Of a DNA stretch of 64,000 nt, positions 52,273-61,819 are shown one piece after another (within the stretch, counting starts at the first letter, position 1; every line of letters begins with the position of its first letter). Origin of the DNA: Thalassotalea_H castellviae (GTDB taxonomy: Bacteria; Pseudomonadota; Gammaproteobacteria; Enterobacterales; Alteromonadaceae). The DNA lies in contig NZ_JAVRIF010000004.1 of the NCBI RefSeq assembly GCF_031846185.1, positions 124,001 through 188,000 on the forward strand. Direction: 5' to 3'. The notes beneath the pieces were generated by a model. That model did not search any database, had not been told where the DNA came from, and was given only the letters and a program-made list of their open reading frames with translations. Made by a program: the position numbers and the translations under genes.

Positions 52273-55200
52273 ATGGACAATACCTGTGGTGAGCGATCAA
52301 TAAAAGACGTTAAAAGTTTTCCGTTGAACACCACGCTAGTTATTGTGTTAGCTTTGCTTACTTTTCTCTCTCAAGCTTTGGTTAATCTTGCTTTTGCTAA
52401 TACGACTACAGCCTCAATTGAAACAAATAACGTACTTGAAAAAAATCGTGTGATCCGTATTTCTCTTCCTGATCAAGCCAGTATTGATGCAGCGTCACCC
52501 GAACCTGTCCAACAAGTGGTAAACTTTCTCAAGGAGTATTGGCAAATTTGGGCAATTGATAACGAAATCGATGTAAAATTTTATTTTTTACCAACCGTAG
52601 AAGCGCTGAAACAACTTAAAGAAGAAAAAATTGATGTTGTGGCATTTAACATTTATCAACCCGAATATAAAAACGTCTTGTACAGCATTCCCTACGCTAA
52701 ATTTAAACAAACCCTTTTTCAACGCATAAATCACAATAATTCTGACGGATTTCAATTAGCGATACATTCTGAAGATAAAAATACCCTAAGATTTTTATCC
52801 GATACAGTTTCTCGCCAGTTTTTTATCGATTTAAATACACTGCTTGATAAGCAAACGAAATTTGATGCGATTTATTCAACAAAACCTTGGTTATTGAAAC
52901 AAGCACTAGAATCTCGTTCACTGCAAAATCAATTTTATATCAATCAACAAGACATCCCAGATATCACGTTACATTTTACAACTCGTACCAATGACCGAGC
53001 ATTACTTTCTCTGATTAACAACAACTTACGACAAGTAAAAGCGGCACAAGCTAAATTATGGCAAGATAAATATTTATCCAATGTAGAGAATAATTTTGAG
53101 CTTTCACTGGGTCAATATTCGCAAGGACTGACTGAGCAAGAAAAACAATATGTGATAGATCACAACATTATTCAATATCCCATTACTCATGCTGGATTTC
53201 CGCCATATATTATCAGCCAAAGTCACAGCAATATTATTGAACGAGGATTTGCAATCGACTTATTGCACCATGCCTCTGCAAAGCTGGGTATTATTTTCAA
53301 ACCTGTTTATGTCGATAATTTTCAGGATATTATAGATAAAGTGACAAAAGGTAACGCTGAATTATTAGTCAACATTGAATATGATAAATCACTCGAACCA
53401 CAATTTAGCTTTAGTATTCCTTACTTAAAAGCGCATTACAGCATAGTTTACAACCCTACTATTCCCCAAGAACAACAATTTTCAAATTTAAACAATCGCA
53501 CAATTGCAGCGATCAAAAACTTTCAAGCAACTCAATTACTAAAAAAAGCCTATCCTCAAGCAACATTTATGTTATTTGATACCCTTGAATTGGCACTTAC
53601 CGCTGTATCTCAGGGCAATGCAGACGTTTTTATAGGTCGTTCTTTGGCGACATCTTATTTAATTAAGAAAAATCATCTGTCTAATTTAACTTCTCAACCG
53701 TTACCGGACTTTCACAGTGACGCCCAGTTTACTTTCGCCACCACCAAAGCGGAACAAACCTTAGTTGCTTTACTCAATAGAACAATCAACGCACTACCCG
53801 CCACTGAGTTTGAAAATTTATACGCTAAATGGAGCCAAGCTTCTTTTCCCGAAGCCAATGTTCAAGCACAAGTAGATGTCATTTATCGAAAAGCTAGCTA
53901 TCTATTTATTGTCATTGTCATCATTGCTCTGATTGTTTTTTGGGTATATTACCGTCGACTTCAATTAAGAAAAGCCGCTCAAAAGAAAGTAGAAAATGCT
54001 CTTGTCATCGCTGAATCAGCACGAAATGAAGCCGAACAATCTGCGCAAGCTAAAATCACCTTTTTGGCAAAAATGAGTCATGAAATAAGAACGCCAATGA
54101 ACGGTATATTAGGGATGGCTGAAGCGCTCAATTTTACCCCTTTAAATAAAGACCAAACTGAACTGCTTGATACTCTTGAAGGATCGGCTCGTCATTTACT
54201 TGCATTGTTAAATGATGTTTTAGATTTTTCTAAAATGGATGCAGGAAAACTTACGCTAGAATCGGTCCCCGTTAATTTTCATTTACTGGCTAAAAATGCC
54301 TTGAAAAGTTTTAGAATGGTGAATGATCAGCAAAATATTCAACTGTTATGTCACGTTGATGATGATATTACCCACAGTTATTTTACCGATCCAACTCGCC
54401 TCAATCAGGTGCTTAATAATTTGATCAGTAATGCCATCAAGTTTACCGAGCATGGTTCAATTACTTTATCAATAAAACGTATTGAACAAGCGATTAAAAA
54501 AGATGGAATTTACGACACCATCAGAATGTCTGTCACTGATACGGGGATCGGTATTTCTCCTAAACAACAATCACAACTTTTCACACCTTTTATTCAAGCC
54601 GATGACGACATTACGCGTAAATTTGGTGGTACAGGTTTAGGCTTAAGTATTTGTCAGGAAATAGTGATGGGAATGGGAGGGAAAATCAATATCCACTCTG
54701 TTGAAGGTAGTGGCAGTGAGTTTTATTTTGATCTCACATATCAACAAGCCGAATTTGAAAAGGAAATAACAGAAAGACGAAAAAACACCCGCAATGCTAT
54801 TAAGCCAGAAGATGAGCGCTTTAAAGGTATTAACGTGCTTATTGCTGAAGATAATTTAGTGAATGTCAAAGTATTAACCTCGCAACTATCACGTTTAGGT
54901 ATAGAAGCCGATGTCGCTTATGATGGCTTAGAAGCGTTAACAATGTATGAACGTAATTCGTATCAATTAGTCATATCAGATTGTCATATGCCAAATATGG
55001 ACGGTTTTGAATTAGCGGCCAAAATAAAAGCGCTCGCAAAAGAACCCCTGTGGTTGATCGCCGTAACGGCGGATGCATTAAGTGGTGCCGCAGAAAAATG
55101 TATATCGGCAGGTTTTGATGATTATATGACAAAGCCATGTACGCAAGAAGAGATCACCGATAAAGTGAATCATGCTTATCGTGCGATTCAGAAAAAACGA

Positions 55201-55587
55201 TTACTTCATTCGCCCCAAGCAGATGAACAAGCTACCTATTTATTATTTAATGCGGCGATACTGTTATCGCATTTTAACCATGATCGAGAACGTAGCGAGT
55301 TAGCCATTCAACCCTTTATCACGTCATGGGAACAAGAAAAACAACAGATACTCTCTGCCCTGACACGTTTAAATTTTTCAGCATTGAATAGCCACTTACA
55401 AAATTTAAAGGCTCAAATTGAGGCGTTACATCATCAAGAAATGGAAGCGGTTATCAATAACGTTTTACGTGTCTTACATGATCCCGAGACCTCTTTAACA
55501 AATGCCGCGGTTTTGAACGTGTGTAATAAACTCGATTTATTTTATATAGAAATATTGACTTGGCGAAATCAAAGTGACAATGGTTAA
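52273..55587 (+). CDS. Hybrid sensor histidine kinase with periplasmic solute-binding-like domains (BvgS/EvgS style)
   Basis: 1104 residues. An N-terminal membrane helix (about 19-38) precedes two periplasmic binding-protein-like regions. The first is about 60-260; the second, about 290-510, is clearly SBP_bac_3-like with GFPPYII, RGFAIDLLHHASAKLG and LLVNIEYDKS. A second helix (about 544-562) precedes HisKA (KMSHEIRTPMNG, His603), the ATPase domain (NLISNAIKF, DTGIGI, GGTGLGLSI) and a receiver (Asp903 in VISDCHMPNMDG). The last 120 residues are helical and Hpt-like, but the HxLKG motif reads HLQNLKA. Ligand and partner are unknown; no cognate regulator adjoins. Confidence 0.88.
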   Translation: MDNTCGERSIKDVKSFPLNTTLVIVLALLTFLSQALVNLAFANTTTASIETNNVLEKNRVIRISLPDQASIDAASPEPVQQVVNFLKEYWQIWAIDNEIDVKFYFLPTVEALKQLKEEKIDVVAFNIYQPEYKNVLYSIPYAKFKQTLFQRINHNNSDGFQLAIHSEDKNTLRFLSDTVSRQFFIDLNTLLDKQTKFDAIYSTKPWLLKQALESRSLQNQFYINQQDIPDITLHFTTRTNDRALLSLINNNLRQVKAAQAKLWQDKYLSNVENNFELSLGQYSQGLTEQEKQYVIDHNIIQYPITHAGFPPYIISQSHSNIIERGFAIDLLHHASAKLGIIFKPVYVDNFQDIIDKVTKGNAELLVNIEYDKSLEPQFSFSIPYLKAHYSIVYNPTIPQEQQFSNLNNRTIAAIKNFQATQLLKKAYPQATFMLFDTLELALTAVSQGNADVFIGRSLATSYLIKKNHLSNLTSQPLPDFHSDAQFTFATTKAEQTLVALLNRTINALPATEFENLYAKWSQASFPEANVQAQVDVIYRKASYLFIVIVIIALIVFWVYYRRLQLRKAAQKKVENALVIAESARNEAEQSAQAKITFLAKMSHEIRTPMNGILGMAEALNFTPLNKDQTELLDTLEGSARHLLALLNDVLDFSKMDAGKLTLESVPVNFHLLAKNALKSFRMVNDQQNIQLLCHVDDDITHSYFTDPTRLNQVLNNLISNAIKFTEHGSITLSIKRIEQAIKKDGIYDTIRMSVTDTGIGISPKQQSQLFTPFIQADDDITRKFGGTGLGLSICQEIVMGMGGKINIHSVEGSGSEFYFDLTYQQAEFEKEITERRKNTRNAIKPEDERFKGINVLIAEDNLVNVKVLTSQLSRLGIEADVAYDGLEALTMYERNSYQLVISDCHMPNMDGFELAAKIKALAKEPLWLIAVTADALSGAAEKCISAGFDDYMTKPCTQEEITDKVNHAYRAIQKKRLLHSPQADEQATYLLFNAAILLSHFNHDRERSELAIQPFITSWEQEKQQILSALTRLNFSALNSHLQNLKAQIEALHHQEMEAVINNVLRVLHDPETSLTNAAVLNVCNKLDLFYIEILTWRNQSDNG

Positions 55588-55634
55588 TCATCACTTTATA
55601 TCTCGCCTAATTAATCTTGTGTTTTAAAAAGAAT

Positions 55635-57515
55635 TTACACTTTAAACTTAGCAATTAAGCGATTTAAACCACTAAATTCAGCTTGTAAACTATCACAAGC
55701 TTGATCCGTTTGTTGAAGGTTTTCAACGCCTTTTTGGTTTAAATCCATCAGCTGAATAATATCTTCATCAATTGATTTAATCACTTCACTTTGCTGTAGC
55801 GTAGCTTCGGCAACGGCATGGTTTTCTTGATCAACTTCTTGTAATGCTTGAATGATGGCTTGCATTTTATCATCTGCAATAGTGGCTTTTTCAACACTTT
55901 CTGCGCTATTGCGTTGACTTTCTTCCATGGTACTCACGACAGAAATGGTCCCTTGTTGAAGGTTTTCTATCATTCTTTCAATTTCAACCGCAGCCTCTTG
56001 CGTGCGTTGAGCCAAATGTCTTACTTCATCAGCTACCACTGCAAAACCACGACCCGCTTCACCCGCTCGCGCGGCTTCAATTGCGGCATTTAATGCTAAT
56101 AAATTGGTTTGTGAACTTACCCCTTTGATCACATCTAAAATGCTAGCTATATTCTGAGTTTCAGCATTTAACTTTTCAATATCATCACTCGAATTAGCCA
56201 TAGTGCCAGACAAATGATGAATGGATTCAATATTATCATTTAATGCCAGCATTCCTGCTTGCGATTGATCTTGCATACTACTGGTTAGCTCTGACGCTTT
56301 AGTCGCATTGCAAGATATTATTCCGGAAGCATTATTCAGTTGCGTGATGGCATTAGAGACATTTGAACCCCGACTTAACTGTTGTTCCGTCATTTCAATT
56401 CCGTGATGCGCACTTTGGCGTACTTGCTCAATTTGCTCGCTCAAGGTATCAGTAGAGGCTTTAACTTGTTGCATTGAACGATGTACCGTCTCAATAAAGC
56501 CATTGAAATTTAATGATAATTGACCAATTTCATCTTTCGTATCAACCGACAGTCGTTGTGTTAAATCGCCATCTCCTTCTGAAATATCTTTAATTGCATC
56601 GTTTAAATGATAAATAGGTTTCATTAAGTGGCCGAATAAAAAGTGCAACAAAATTATGGTAATTAACAGGCTCACTAAACCGACTAACACTGCGGTATTT
56701 CTTGTTGAAACGAGTGATTGATACGCTTTTTCTTTATCAAGCACTACACCAACGTACCAATTCACTGATGCGATACCATTTATCGGCACAAAAGAAACGA
56801 TATTTGTATCATCAAGTTCATTTAACGTGGAAGTAAAAGCGGGTTGGCTGCCTAACAAATCGCTGACATTTTTATTGACCATCTTGTTATTGGGGTGACT
56901 TAAAATTTTGCCTTCTGATGTCACTAAATAGGCATAGCCTAAATCGAGAAAATCTATTTGGTTTAATATTTCAGTGATGTCATCGAGGACGATATCACCG
57001 CCGGCTACACCAACAAACTCACCATTTGGCATCACAGGTGCTACAGGCGAAATCACTAATTTATTAATGGTGACATCTAAATATGGTTCGGTAAATGAAG
57101 ACTTTTTCGCTTGTTTAACTTGGGTATACCACGGACGTTGTCTAGCGTCGAAGTCTGCAGGTAACACAAGTGTTTCATCATCTAAAATAAATTTACCGCT
57201 GCGTTCAACACCTACATAGGCATTTTTAAATGCGCCCGCTTTCGCTGCTTGTTGTACAACTTTAAGTACTTTTGCTGTTTCCAAGTTTTCTGAGGTACTT
57301 TGGGCAATAGAGTCAACGATACGGAGTTTTCCATTTAACCAGTTTGCGATATTTCCTGTCACTGAGTAGCCAATTTCGTCGATGGCTCTATTGAGGTTTG
57401 CTTGCGTGTCATTTTTTATCGAAATGTAATTAATTGTTGTCGACACTGACAAAGCGATGATTAGTAGCAAGACACTTACTGCTATGATTTTATGGGCAAA
57501 TTTAAATTGAAACAC
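55635..57515 (-). CDS. Methyl-accepting chemotaxis protein with dCache sensor
   Basis: 626 residues. Membrane helices at about 9-29 and 275-297 flank a periplasmic dCache domain (ERSGKFILDDET, DARQRPWYTQ, EPYLDVTINKLVISPVAPV). A HAMP domain follows, then the signalling hairpin TNLLALNAAIEAARAGEAGRG (split here: TNLLALNAAIEAA, RAGEAGRGFAVVADEVR). It reports to CheA/CheW. The DxxxRPWY...Y...D pattern of amino-acid-binding dCache domains is partly kept (RPWYTQ...TEPYLDV), so an amine or amino-acid ligand is possible. It has no C-terminal CheR-binding pentapeptide. Confidence 0.92.
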   Translation of the reverse strand: MFQFKFAHKIIAVSVLLLIIALSVSTTINYISIKNDTQANLNRAIDEIGYSVTGNIANWLNGKLRIVDSIAQSTSENLETAKVLKVVQQAAKAGAFKNAYVGVERSGKFILDDETLVLPADFDARQRPWYTQVKQAKKSSFTEPYLDVTINKLVISPVAPVMPNGEFVGVAGGDIVLDDITEILNQIDFLDLGYAYLVTSEGKILSHPNNKMVNKNVSDLLGSQPAFTSTLNELDDTNIVSFVPINGIASVNWYVGVVLDKEKAYQSLVSTRNTAVLVGLVSLLITIILLHFLFGHLMKPIYHLNDAIKDISEGDGDLTQRLSVDTKDEIGQLSLNFNGFIETVHRSMQQVKASTDTLSEQIEQVRQSAHHGIEMTEQQLSRGSNVSNAITQLNNASGIISCNATKASELTSSMQDQSQAGMLALNDNIESIHHLSGTMANSSDDIEKLNAETQNIASILDVIKGVSSQTNLLALNAAIEAARAGEAGRGFAVVADEVRHLAQRTQEAAVEIERMIENLQQGTISVVSTMEESQRNSAESVEKATIADDKMQAIIQALQEVDQENHAVAEATLQQSEVIKSIDEDIIQLMDLNQKGVENLQQTDQACDSLQAEFSGLNRLIAKFKV

Positions 57516-57670
57516 TCACAACTCACTTATTATTATTAATCCACTTCTACCATATCATCGCCACTGTGAAGTTCCAATATACGGTGAAAATTACATAGAT
57601 GAATTTTTGTAAAGTATTAGCAACTCTTAACTGGTAAAATAAATTGTCCAACAGAAAATGAGCAAAAACA

Positions 57671-57901
57671 TTGAATAATCAGCCTTATAATCCATTACAC
57701 GGCATCACCTTAAAAGTATTAGTTACTGAATTAGTTGAATATTTTGGTTTTAAAGCCTTAGGGAAAGAAATTAAAATTAAGTGTTTCACTCATGATCCAA
57801 GCATTAAGTCTTCATTAACTTTTTTACGAAAAACACCTTGGGCAAGAGAAAAAGTCGAAGCTTTTTATATCAAAAACAAGCAAAAGCTCCACAACCTGTA
57901 A
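57671..57901 (+). CDS. VF530-family small DNA-binding protein (DUF2132)
   Basis: 76 residues matching the short VF530 family from end to end: NPLHGITLKVLVTELVEYFG, IKIKCFTHDPSIKSSLTFLRKTPWAR, VEAFY. It would be a compact helical protein with reported DNA binding and unknown role. It begins with TTG. A near ATG at 57658 is in another frame and stops after six codons, so the TTG start is accepted although the ribosome binding site is weak (GAG 8 bases before). Confidence 0.82.
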   Translation: MNNQPYNPLHGITLKVLVTELVEYFGFKALGKEIKIKCFTHDPSIKSSLTFLRKTPWAREKVEAFYIKNKQKLHNL

Positions 57902-58024
57902 TCTTCACTTGTTAAAAAAATGAATATGCTTATTCATTAGTTTTCTAATTAATTTGATAAATTTGATTGTTTATCCCTTTAAAACTGGCAAACTCTTTTC
58001 ATCATCCCTAAAAATTAACTTCAC

Positions 58025-58885
58025 ATGAGTGAAATCAATCATTACATATTAACTTGGCAGTGCCCCGACACCTCTGGTGTGTTAGCAAAAGTAGCACAAA
58101 ACTTATTTGAGCATGGTGCGTTTATTACTGAAACTGCGCAATATAGTGATCCTGATACCGATACTTTTTTTTCGCGTATTGCCTTTGATGATCGCAACAT
58201 GACCGTGCCAATGGAAGAATTCAGCCGAGGTATTGAAGAGCTGGCAACGCCACTACATATGCAGCATCAATTACGTAATGTTGAAGATGTTCCAAATATT
58301 GTCATTGCCGTTTCAAAAGACGATCATTGTTTAGTTTCACTTCTGACAAAATGGAAAGCCAATGTTTTGCCCGTTAACATTGTTGCGGTTGTTTCAAATC
58401 ATCTAGATTGTCAGCCTCTGGTTGATTGGCATGATATTCCTTTTCATTATTTGCCGATGGAAGCTGGAAAAAAAGCCCAACAAGAAGCACAAATGCTAAA
58501 CATCATTGAGGAAACTCAAGCAGATCTTCTGGTATTAGCCCGTTATATGCAAATACTCTCGGATGATATGTGTGATAAATTACGCGGCCACGCCATTAAT
58601 ATCCATCATTCCTTTTTACCTAGTTTTAAAGGAGCTCGTCCTTATCATCAAGCTCATAAGCGTGGGGTAAAAGTAATTGGCGCGACTGCACATTATGTGA
58701 CAGCTGACCTTGATGAAGGTCCTATTATTGTGCAAGAAGTAAAGCCTATTAACCACGCTTTCACCATCGAACAGATGGTGCATTTAGGTCATGATTTAGA
58801 AGCGGTAGCTTTGTGTCATGCCGTAAAAATGCACGCCGAACAACGTATTTGTTTAAATGGTGATAAAACAATTATTTTAACTTAA
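58025..58885 (+). CDS. purU: Formyltetrahydrofolate deformylase PurU
   Basis: 286 residues. The N-terminal ACT domain (YILTWQCPDTSGVLAKVAQNL, about 6-80) is followed by the formyltransferase fold with active-site NIHHSFLPSFKGARPYHQA and TAHYVTADLDEGPII (Asn, His and Asp triad, about residues 197-240). It hydrolyses 10-formyl-THF to formate and THF, balancing one-carbon pools with glycine and methionine sensing by the ACT domain. Monocistronic by appearance. Confidence 0.95.
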   Translation: MSEINHYILTWQCPDTSGVLAKVAQNLFEHGAFITETAQYSDPDTDTFFSRIAFDDRNMTVPMEEFSRGIEELATPLHMQHQLRNVEDVPNIVIAVSKDDHCLVSLLTKWKANVLPVNIVAVVSNHLDCQPLVDWHDIPFHYLPMEAGKKAQQEAQMLNIIEETQADLLVLARYMQILSDDMCDKLRGHAINIHHSFLPSFKGARPYHQAHKRGVKVIGATAHYVTADLDEGPIIVQEVKPINHAFTIEQMVHLGHDLEAVALCHAVKMHAEQRICLNGDKTIILT

Positions 58886-58942
58886 TATCATTTAGTGAAA
58901 ATTTTTTTGCTATTTCTCATTATGGCGTTATGAATTTCTTTG

Positions 58943-58968
58943 GCATTAGGGTATAAAAGCCCTAATGC
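58943..58968. other. 9-bp hairpin between purU and the M61 peptidase gene
   Basis: GCATTAGGG pairs with CCCTAATGC over an 8-base loop, 20 bases before the peptidase ATG. There is no following T-run on the plus strand. It could be a weak terminator of purU or a leader hairpin. Confidence 0.45.
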
Positions 58969-58988
58969 ACAATTAGAGTTTAGTCACA

Positions 58989-60767
58989 ATGACAGTTCAA
59001 TATAAAATATCTCCTTCAAACCTCAACAGTCATTTATTTGATGTAAGTATTCACTTTCAAAGTGAAGCCGATAAAACCTACACGCTTTCGCTTCCTGCTT
59101 GGTTACCCGGTAGTTATATGATCCGTGATTTTGCGAAAAATCTGATTGCGATCAATGCAACGGATGAACAAAATAACCGACTTGAGTTACACGCCATCGA
59201 CAAACAAACGTGGCAAGTTACAGCAAAAAATAAGCAAACTACACTCAACTATCAGGTATTTGCTTTCGACTTATCCGTAAGAACCGCCTATTTAGATAAT
59301 CAACGCGGATTTTTTAATGGCAGTTCAACATTCTTGGCCATTGAGGAGCTTAAAGAACAAGCCTGCTCTTTACACATATCTTCTCCAAGTGATCATTCAC
59401 ATTGGCGTGTAGCAACGGGATTACCTCGAAGTAAAAATACCGCTAAGTATGCCTTTGGCGAATATTATGCCGATGATTATGCTCATCTTATCGACTGCCC
59501 TGTTGCCATTGGCGATTTCGACAGTTTTGAATTTGAAGTGGAAGGCGTGATTCACCATATGGTTTTCACCAGTAAACATTATGGTGACCGTGCCAGAATT
59601 TCATCTGATGTGAGTAAGCTTTGCCAACACCATATTAATTTATTTGGTGAAGTTCCTTTTAAAGAATATTGGTTTATTACCCATTTATTAGCCGATGGAT
59701 TTGGTGGCCTTGAACATAAAAACTCCACCATTTTACAAGCCAGTCGTTTCGACTTGCCTAATCCCAATACTCCACATGAGTTATCAGATGATTATCAAGC
59801 ATTTTTATCGTTATGTTCCCACGAATACTTTCATGCTTGGAACATATGCCGAATAAAGCCTAAAGCCTTTATTCCTTATCAACTAGATAAAGAGTCTTAC
59901 ACGGAACAATTATGGGCGTATGAAGGAATCACGTCGTATTATGATGACTTTTCCCTATTTCGTGCAGGGATCATTACTTTTGAAGCCTATTTAGCCATTT
60001 TAAGTAAAGCTGCAACACGTGTGTATCGTGGTAAAGGCGAACTTAAACAAAGTGTCACTCAATCAAGTTTTTATACTTGGACTAAATTTTATCAGCAAGG
60101 TCCTGACGCCGTAAATAATATTGTTAGCTATTACGTAAAAGGCTCTTTAATTGCTTTATGGTTAGATTTAACCATTCGCGAAAAATCATCAGGTCAATAC
60201 AGTTTAGACCATTTAATGAAAGAATTATGGATACATTTTGGTCGTCCAAATATTGGTACTCAGCAAGAAGATTTTATTAATATCGTGAATATATTGTGTA
60301 ATGAAGATATCAGTGACGATATTAAAAATTTACTAAATACCGCCAAACGAGTTGAATTGTCTGAATTATTAAGCAAGGTTGGCGTTTCATTCAATACCAG
60401 TAAATTCAAAGAACTGAATAAAATGGAGACCACAGTTACCACAAACTATGTACCTTACATAGGCGCCCACTATAAGCCACAGTCAATCGGCTTAAAAGTT
60501 AGTCAAGTGATTGAAGATTCTCCTGCCGCCAAAGCCAGTTTAGCCGTAAACGATGTCATTATAGCTGTCGATAATATGCATGCTACGGAGAAGTCGATAC
60601 AACAACTAGCCAATTATTTACCTGAAAATAGTGAGGTGATTTGTCATTATTTACGTGATGATCAGTTATTAACGAGTACATTGCAGTTTAAAGACTCACC
60701 GTTAACTGGCGTCACTTTATCTGAAACAGACAAGGCACTTAGTCAAAAATGGCAGGTCATTATTTAA
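58989..60767 (+). CDS. M61 family metallopeptidase with PDZ domain
   Basis: 592 residues. The N-terminal M61 beta domain (about 1-170: LSLPAWLPGSYMIRDFAKNL) leads to the thermolysin-like catalytic part with zinc site HEYFHAWN (His278, Glu279, His282) and the third ligand region YEGITSYYDD. A PDZ domain lies near residues 480-570 (GLKVSQVIEDSPAAKASLAVNDVIIAVDN, shown in part). No signal peptide is visible, so it is probably cytoplasmic. The family includes glycyl aminopeptidases. The PDZ domain suggests regulated substrate access. Confidence 0.92.
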   Translation: MTVQYKISPSNLNSHLFDVSIHFQSEADKTYTLSLPAWLPGSYMIRDFAKNLIAINATDEQNNRLELHAIDKQTWQVTAKNKQTTLNYQVFAFDLSVRTAYLDNQRGFFNGSSTFLAIEELKEQACSLHISSPSDHSHWRVATGLPRSKNTAKYAFGEYYADDYAHLIDCPVAIGDFDSFEFEVEGVIHHMVFTSKHYGDRARISSDVSKLCQHHINLFGEVPFKEYWFITHLLADGFGGLEHKNSTILQASRFDLPNPNTPHELSDDYQAFLSLCSHEYFHAWNICRIKPKAFIPYQLDKESYTEQLWAYEGITSYYDDFSLFRAGIITFEAYLAILSKAATRVYRGKGELKQSVTQSSFYTWTKFYQQGPDAVNNIVSYYVKGSLIALWLDLTIREKSSGQYSLDHLMKELWIHFGRPNIGTQQEDFINIVNILCNEDISDDIKNLLNTAKRVELSELLSKVGVSFNTSKFKELNKMETTVTTNYVPYIGAHYKPQSIGLKVSQVIEDSPAAKASLAVNDVIIAVDNMHATEKSIQQLANYLPENSEVICHYLRDDQLLTSTLQFKDSPLTGVTLSETDKALSQKWQVII

Positions 60768-60916
60768 CGCTGTCGTTATGACTTTGACATTGAGTGTAAA
60801 TATTAACGAACAATATCGTCAAGACTATGTGTAGGCGAAAGCCGCACAAATTAGTAACAAAAGTTACTTTATATTACACTTAGCCAAAGTAAGACAATAA
60901 CAGCAGAGAAACTAAA

Positions 60917-61447
60917 ATGATCAAAATTGAAAAAGTGCATCACGTTGCTTATCGTTGTAAAGACGCTAAAGAAACCGTTGAGTGGTATAAAGATAAGCTA
61001 AACATGGATTTAGTTCTCGCTATCGCTGAAGATGAAGTCCCTTCAACCAAAGCACCTGATCCTTACATGCATATTTTCTTAGATGCAGGCATGGGCAATG
61101 TATTAGCTTTTTTTGAACTACCAAACTCTGATGATATGGACCGTGACCGTAATACGCCAGCTTGGGTGCAACATTTGGCGTTAAAAGTTGCTGATGTTGA
61201 TGCTTTAGTTGCCGCAAAAGAGTCATTGGTTGAAAAAGGTGTTGATGTATTAGGCCCCGTTCATCATGGGGTGTTTAAATCAATTTATTTTTTCGACCCT
61301 AGTGGCCATCGTTTGGAATTAGCCGCGGATATTGGTACGCCAGAGCAATATAAACAATTAAATGACGTTGCACATGCCATGATAGATGAATGGGCAGTGA
61401 CAAAACGTGCCCCTAAACATGCAGCATGGTTACACGAGCACGATTAA
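60917..61447 (+). CDS. VOC (glyoxalase/dioxygenase-fold) family protein
   Basis: 176 residues. Two beta-alpha-beta-beta-beta modules: HHVAYRCKDAKETVEWYKDKLNM and VQHLALKVADVDALVAAKE. Possible metal ligands are His9, His94 region and Glu in HRLELAA. Members include glyoxalases, dioxygenases and isomerases, so the reaction cannot be given. A strong terminator follows, and upstream lies a 149-base gap with a good AT-rich promoter region but no clear consensus. Confidence 0.82.
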   Translation: MIKIEKVHHVAYRCKDAKETVEWYKDKLNMDLVLAIAEDEVPSTKAPDPYMHIFLDAGMGNVLAFFELPNSDDMDRDRNTPAWVQHLALKVADVDALVAAKESLVEKGVDVLGPVHHGVFKSIYFFDPSGHRLELAADIGTPEQYKQLNDVAHAMIDEWAVTKRAPKHAAWLHEHD

Positions 61448-61488
61448 CGTTACTCTGTAGCAGTTAATTATTTTTGGATGCATCATTG

Positions 61489-61518
61489 AAAGCCCATATC
61501 CTAGCTATGGGCTTTTTT
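61489..61518 (+). terminator. Intrinsic terminator after the VOC gene
   Basis: AAAGCCCATA pairs with TATGGGCTTT over a 7-base loop and ends in six T. Confidence 0.93.
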
Positions 61519-61657
61519 ATTACTTGATCAATCTCGGCTTAAAATTCATTAACTTAGCGATGAAAAGATAGCTTTATTTTGGTAGACAATCACTAATCCA
61601 CGAAAATATTCGTATAAAATTCAAACAAGCCTAGCGTAAGATAATGGCTATTAATTT

Positions 61658-61675
61658 TGTAAGACATTGACCATT
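61658..61675 (+). promoter_or_regulatory. Possible UvrY/GacA half-site
   Basis: TGTAAGACATTGACCATT matches the left half and central AT of the UvrY/GacA box TGTAAG-N6-CTTACA; the right half is poor. It lies about 160 bases before the predicted start of the Csr-type RNA, where GacA-family regulators often bind csr/rsm RNA genes. Confidence 0.3.
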
Positions 61676-61819
61676 AAATAACAAATACGATAACTATTAA
61701 TAAATTTGTAACATGATTTTAACAAAGAAAAACAGTAAGTTAATAAATAAACATCAATTAAATTGTCAATTAATTTTTATTTATTACTTGCTCCATTCGT
61801 TCACTTCGGTAAAGTATTT

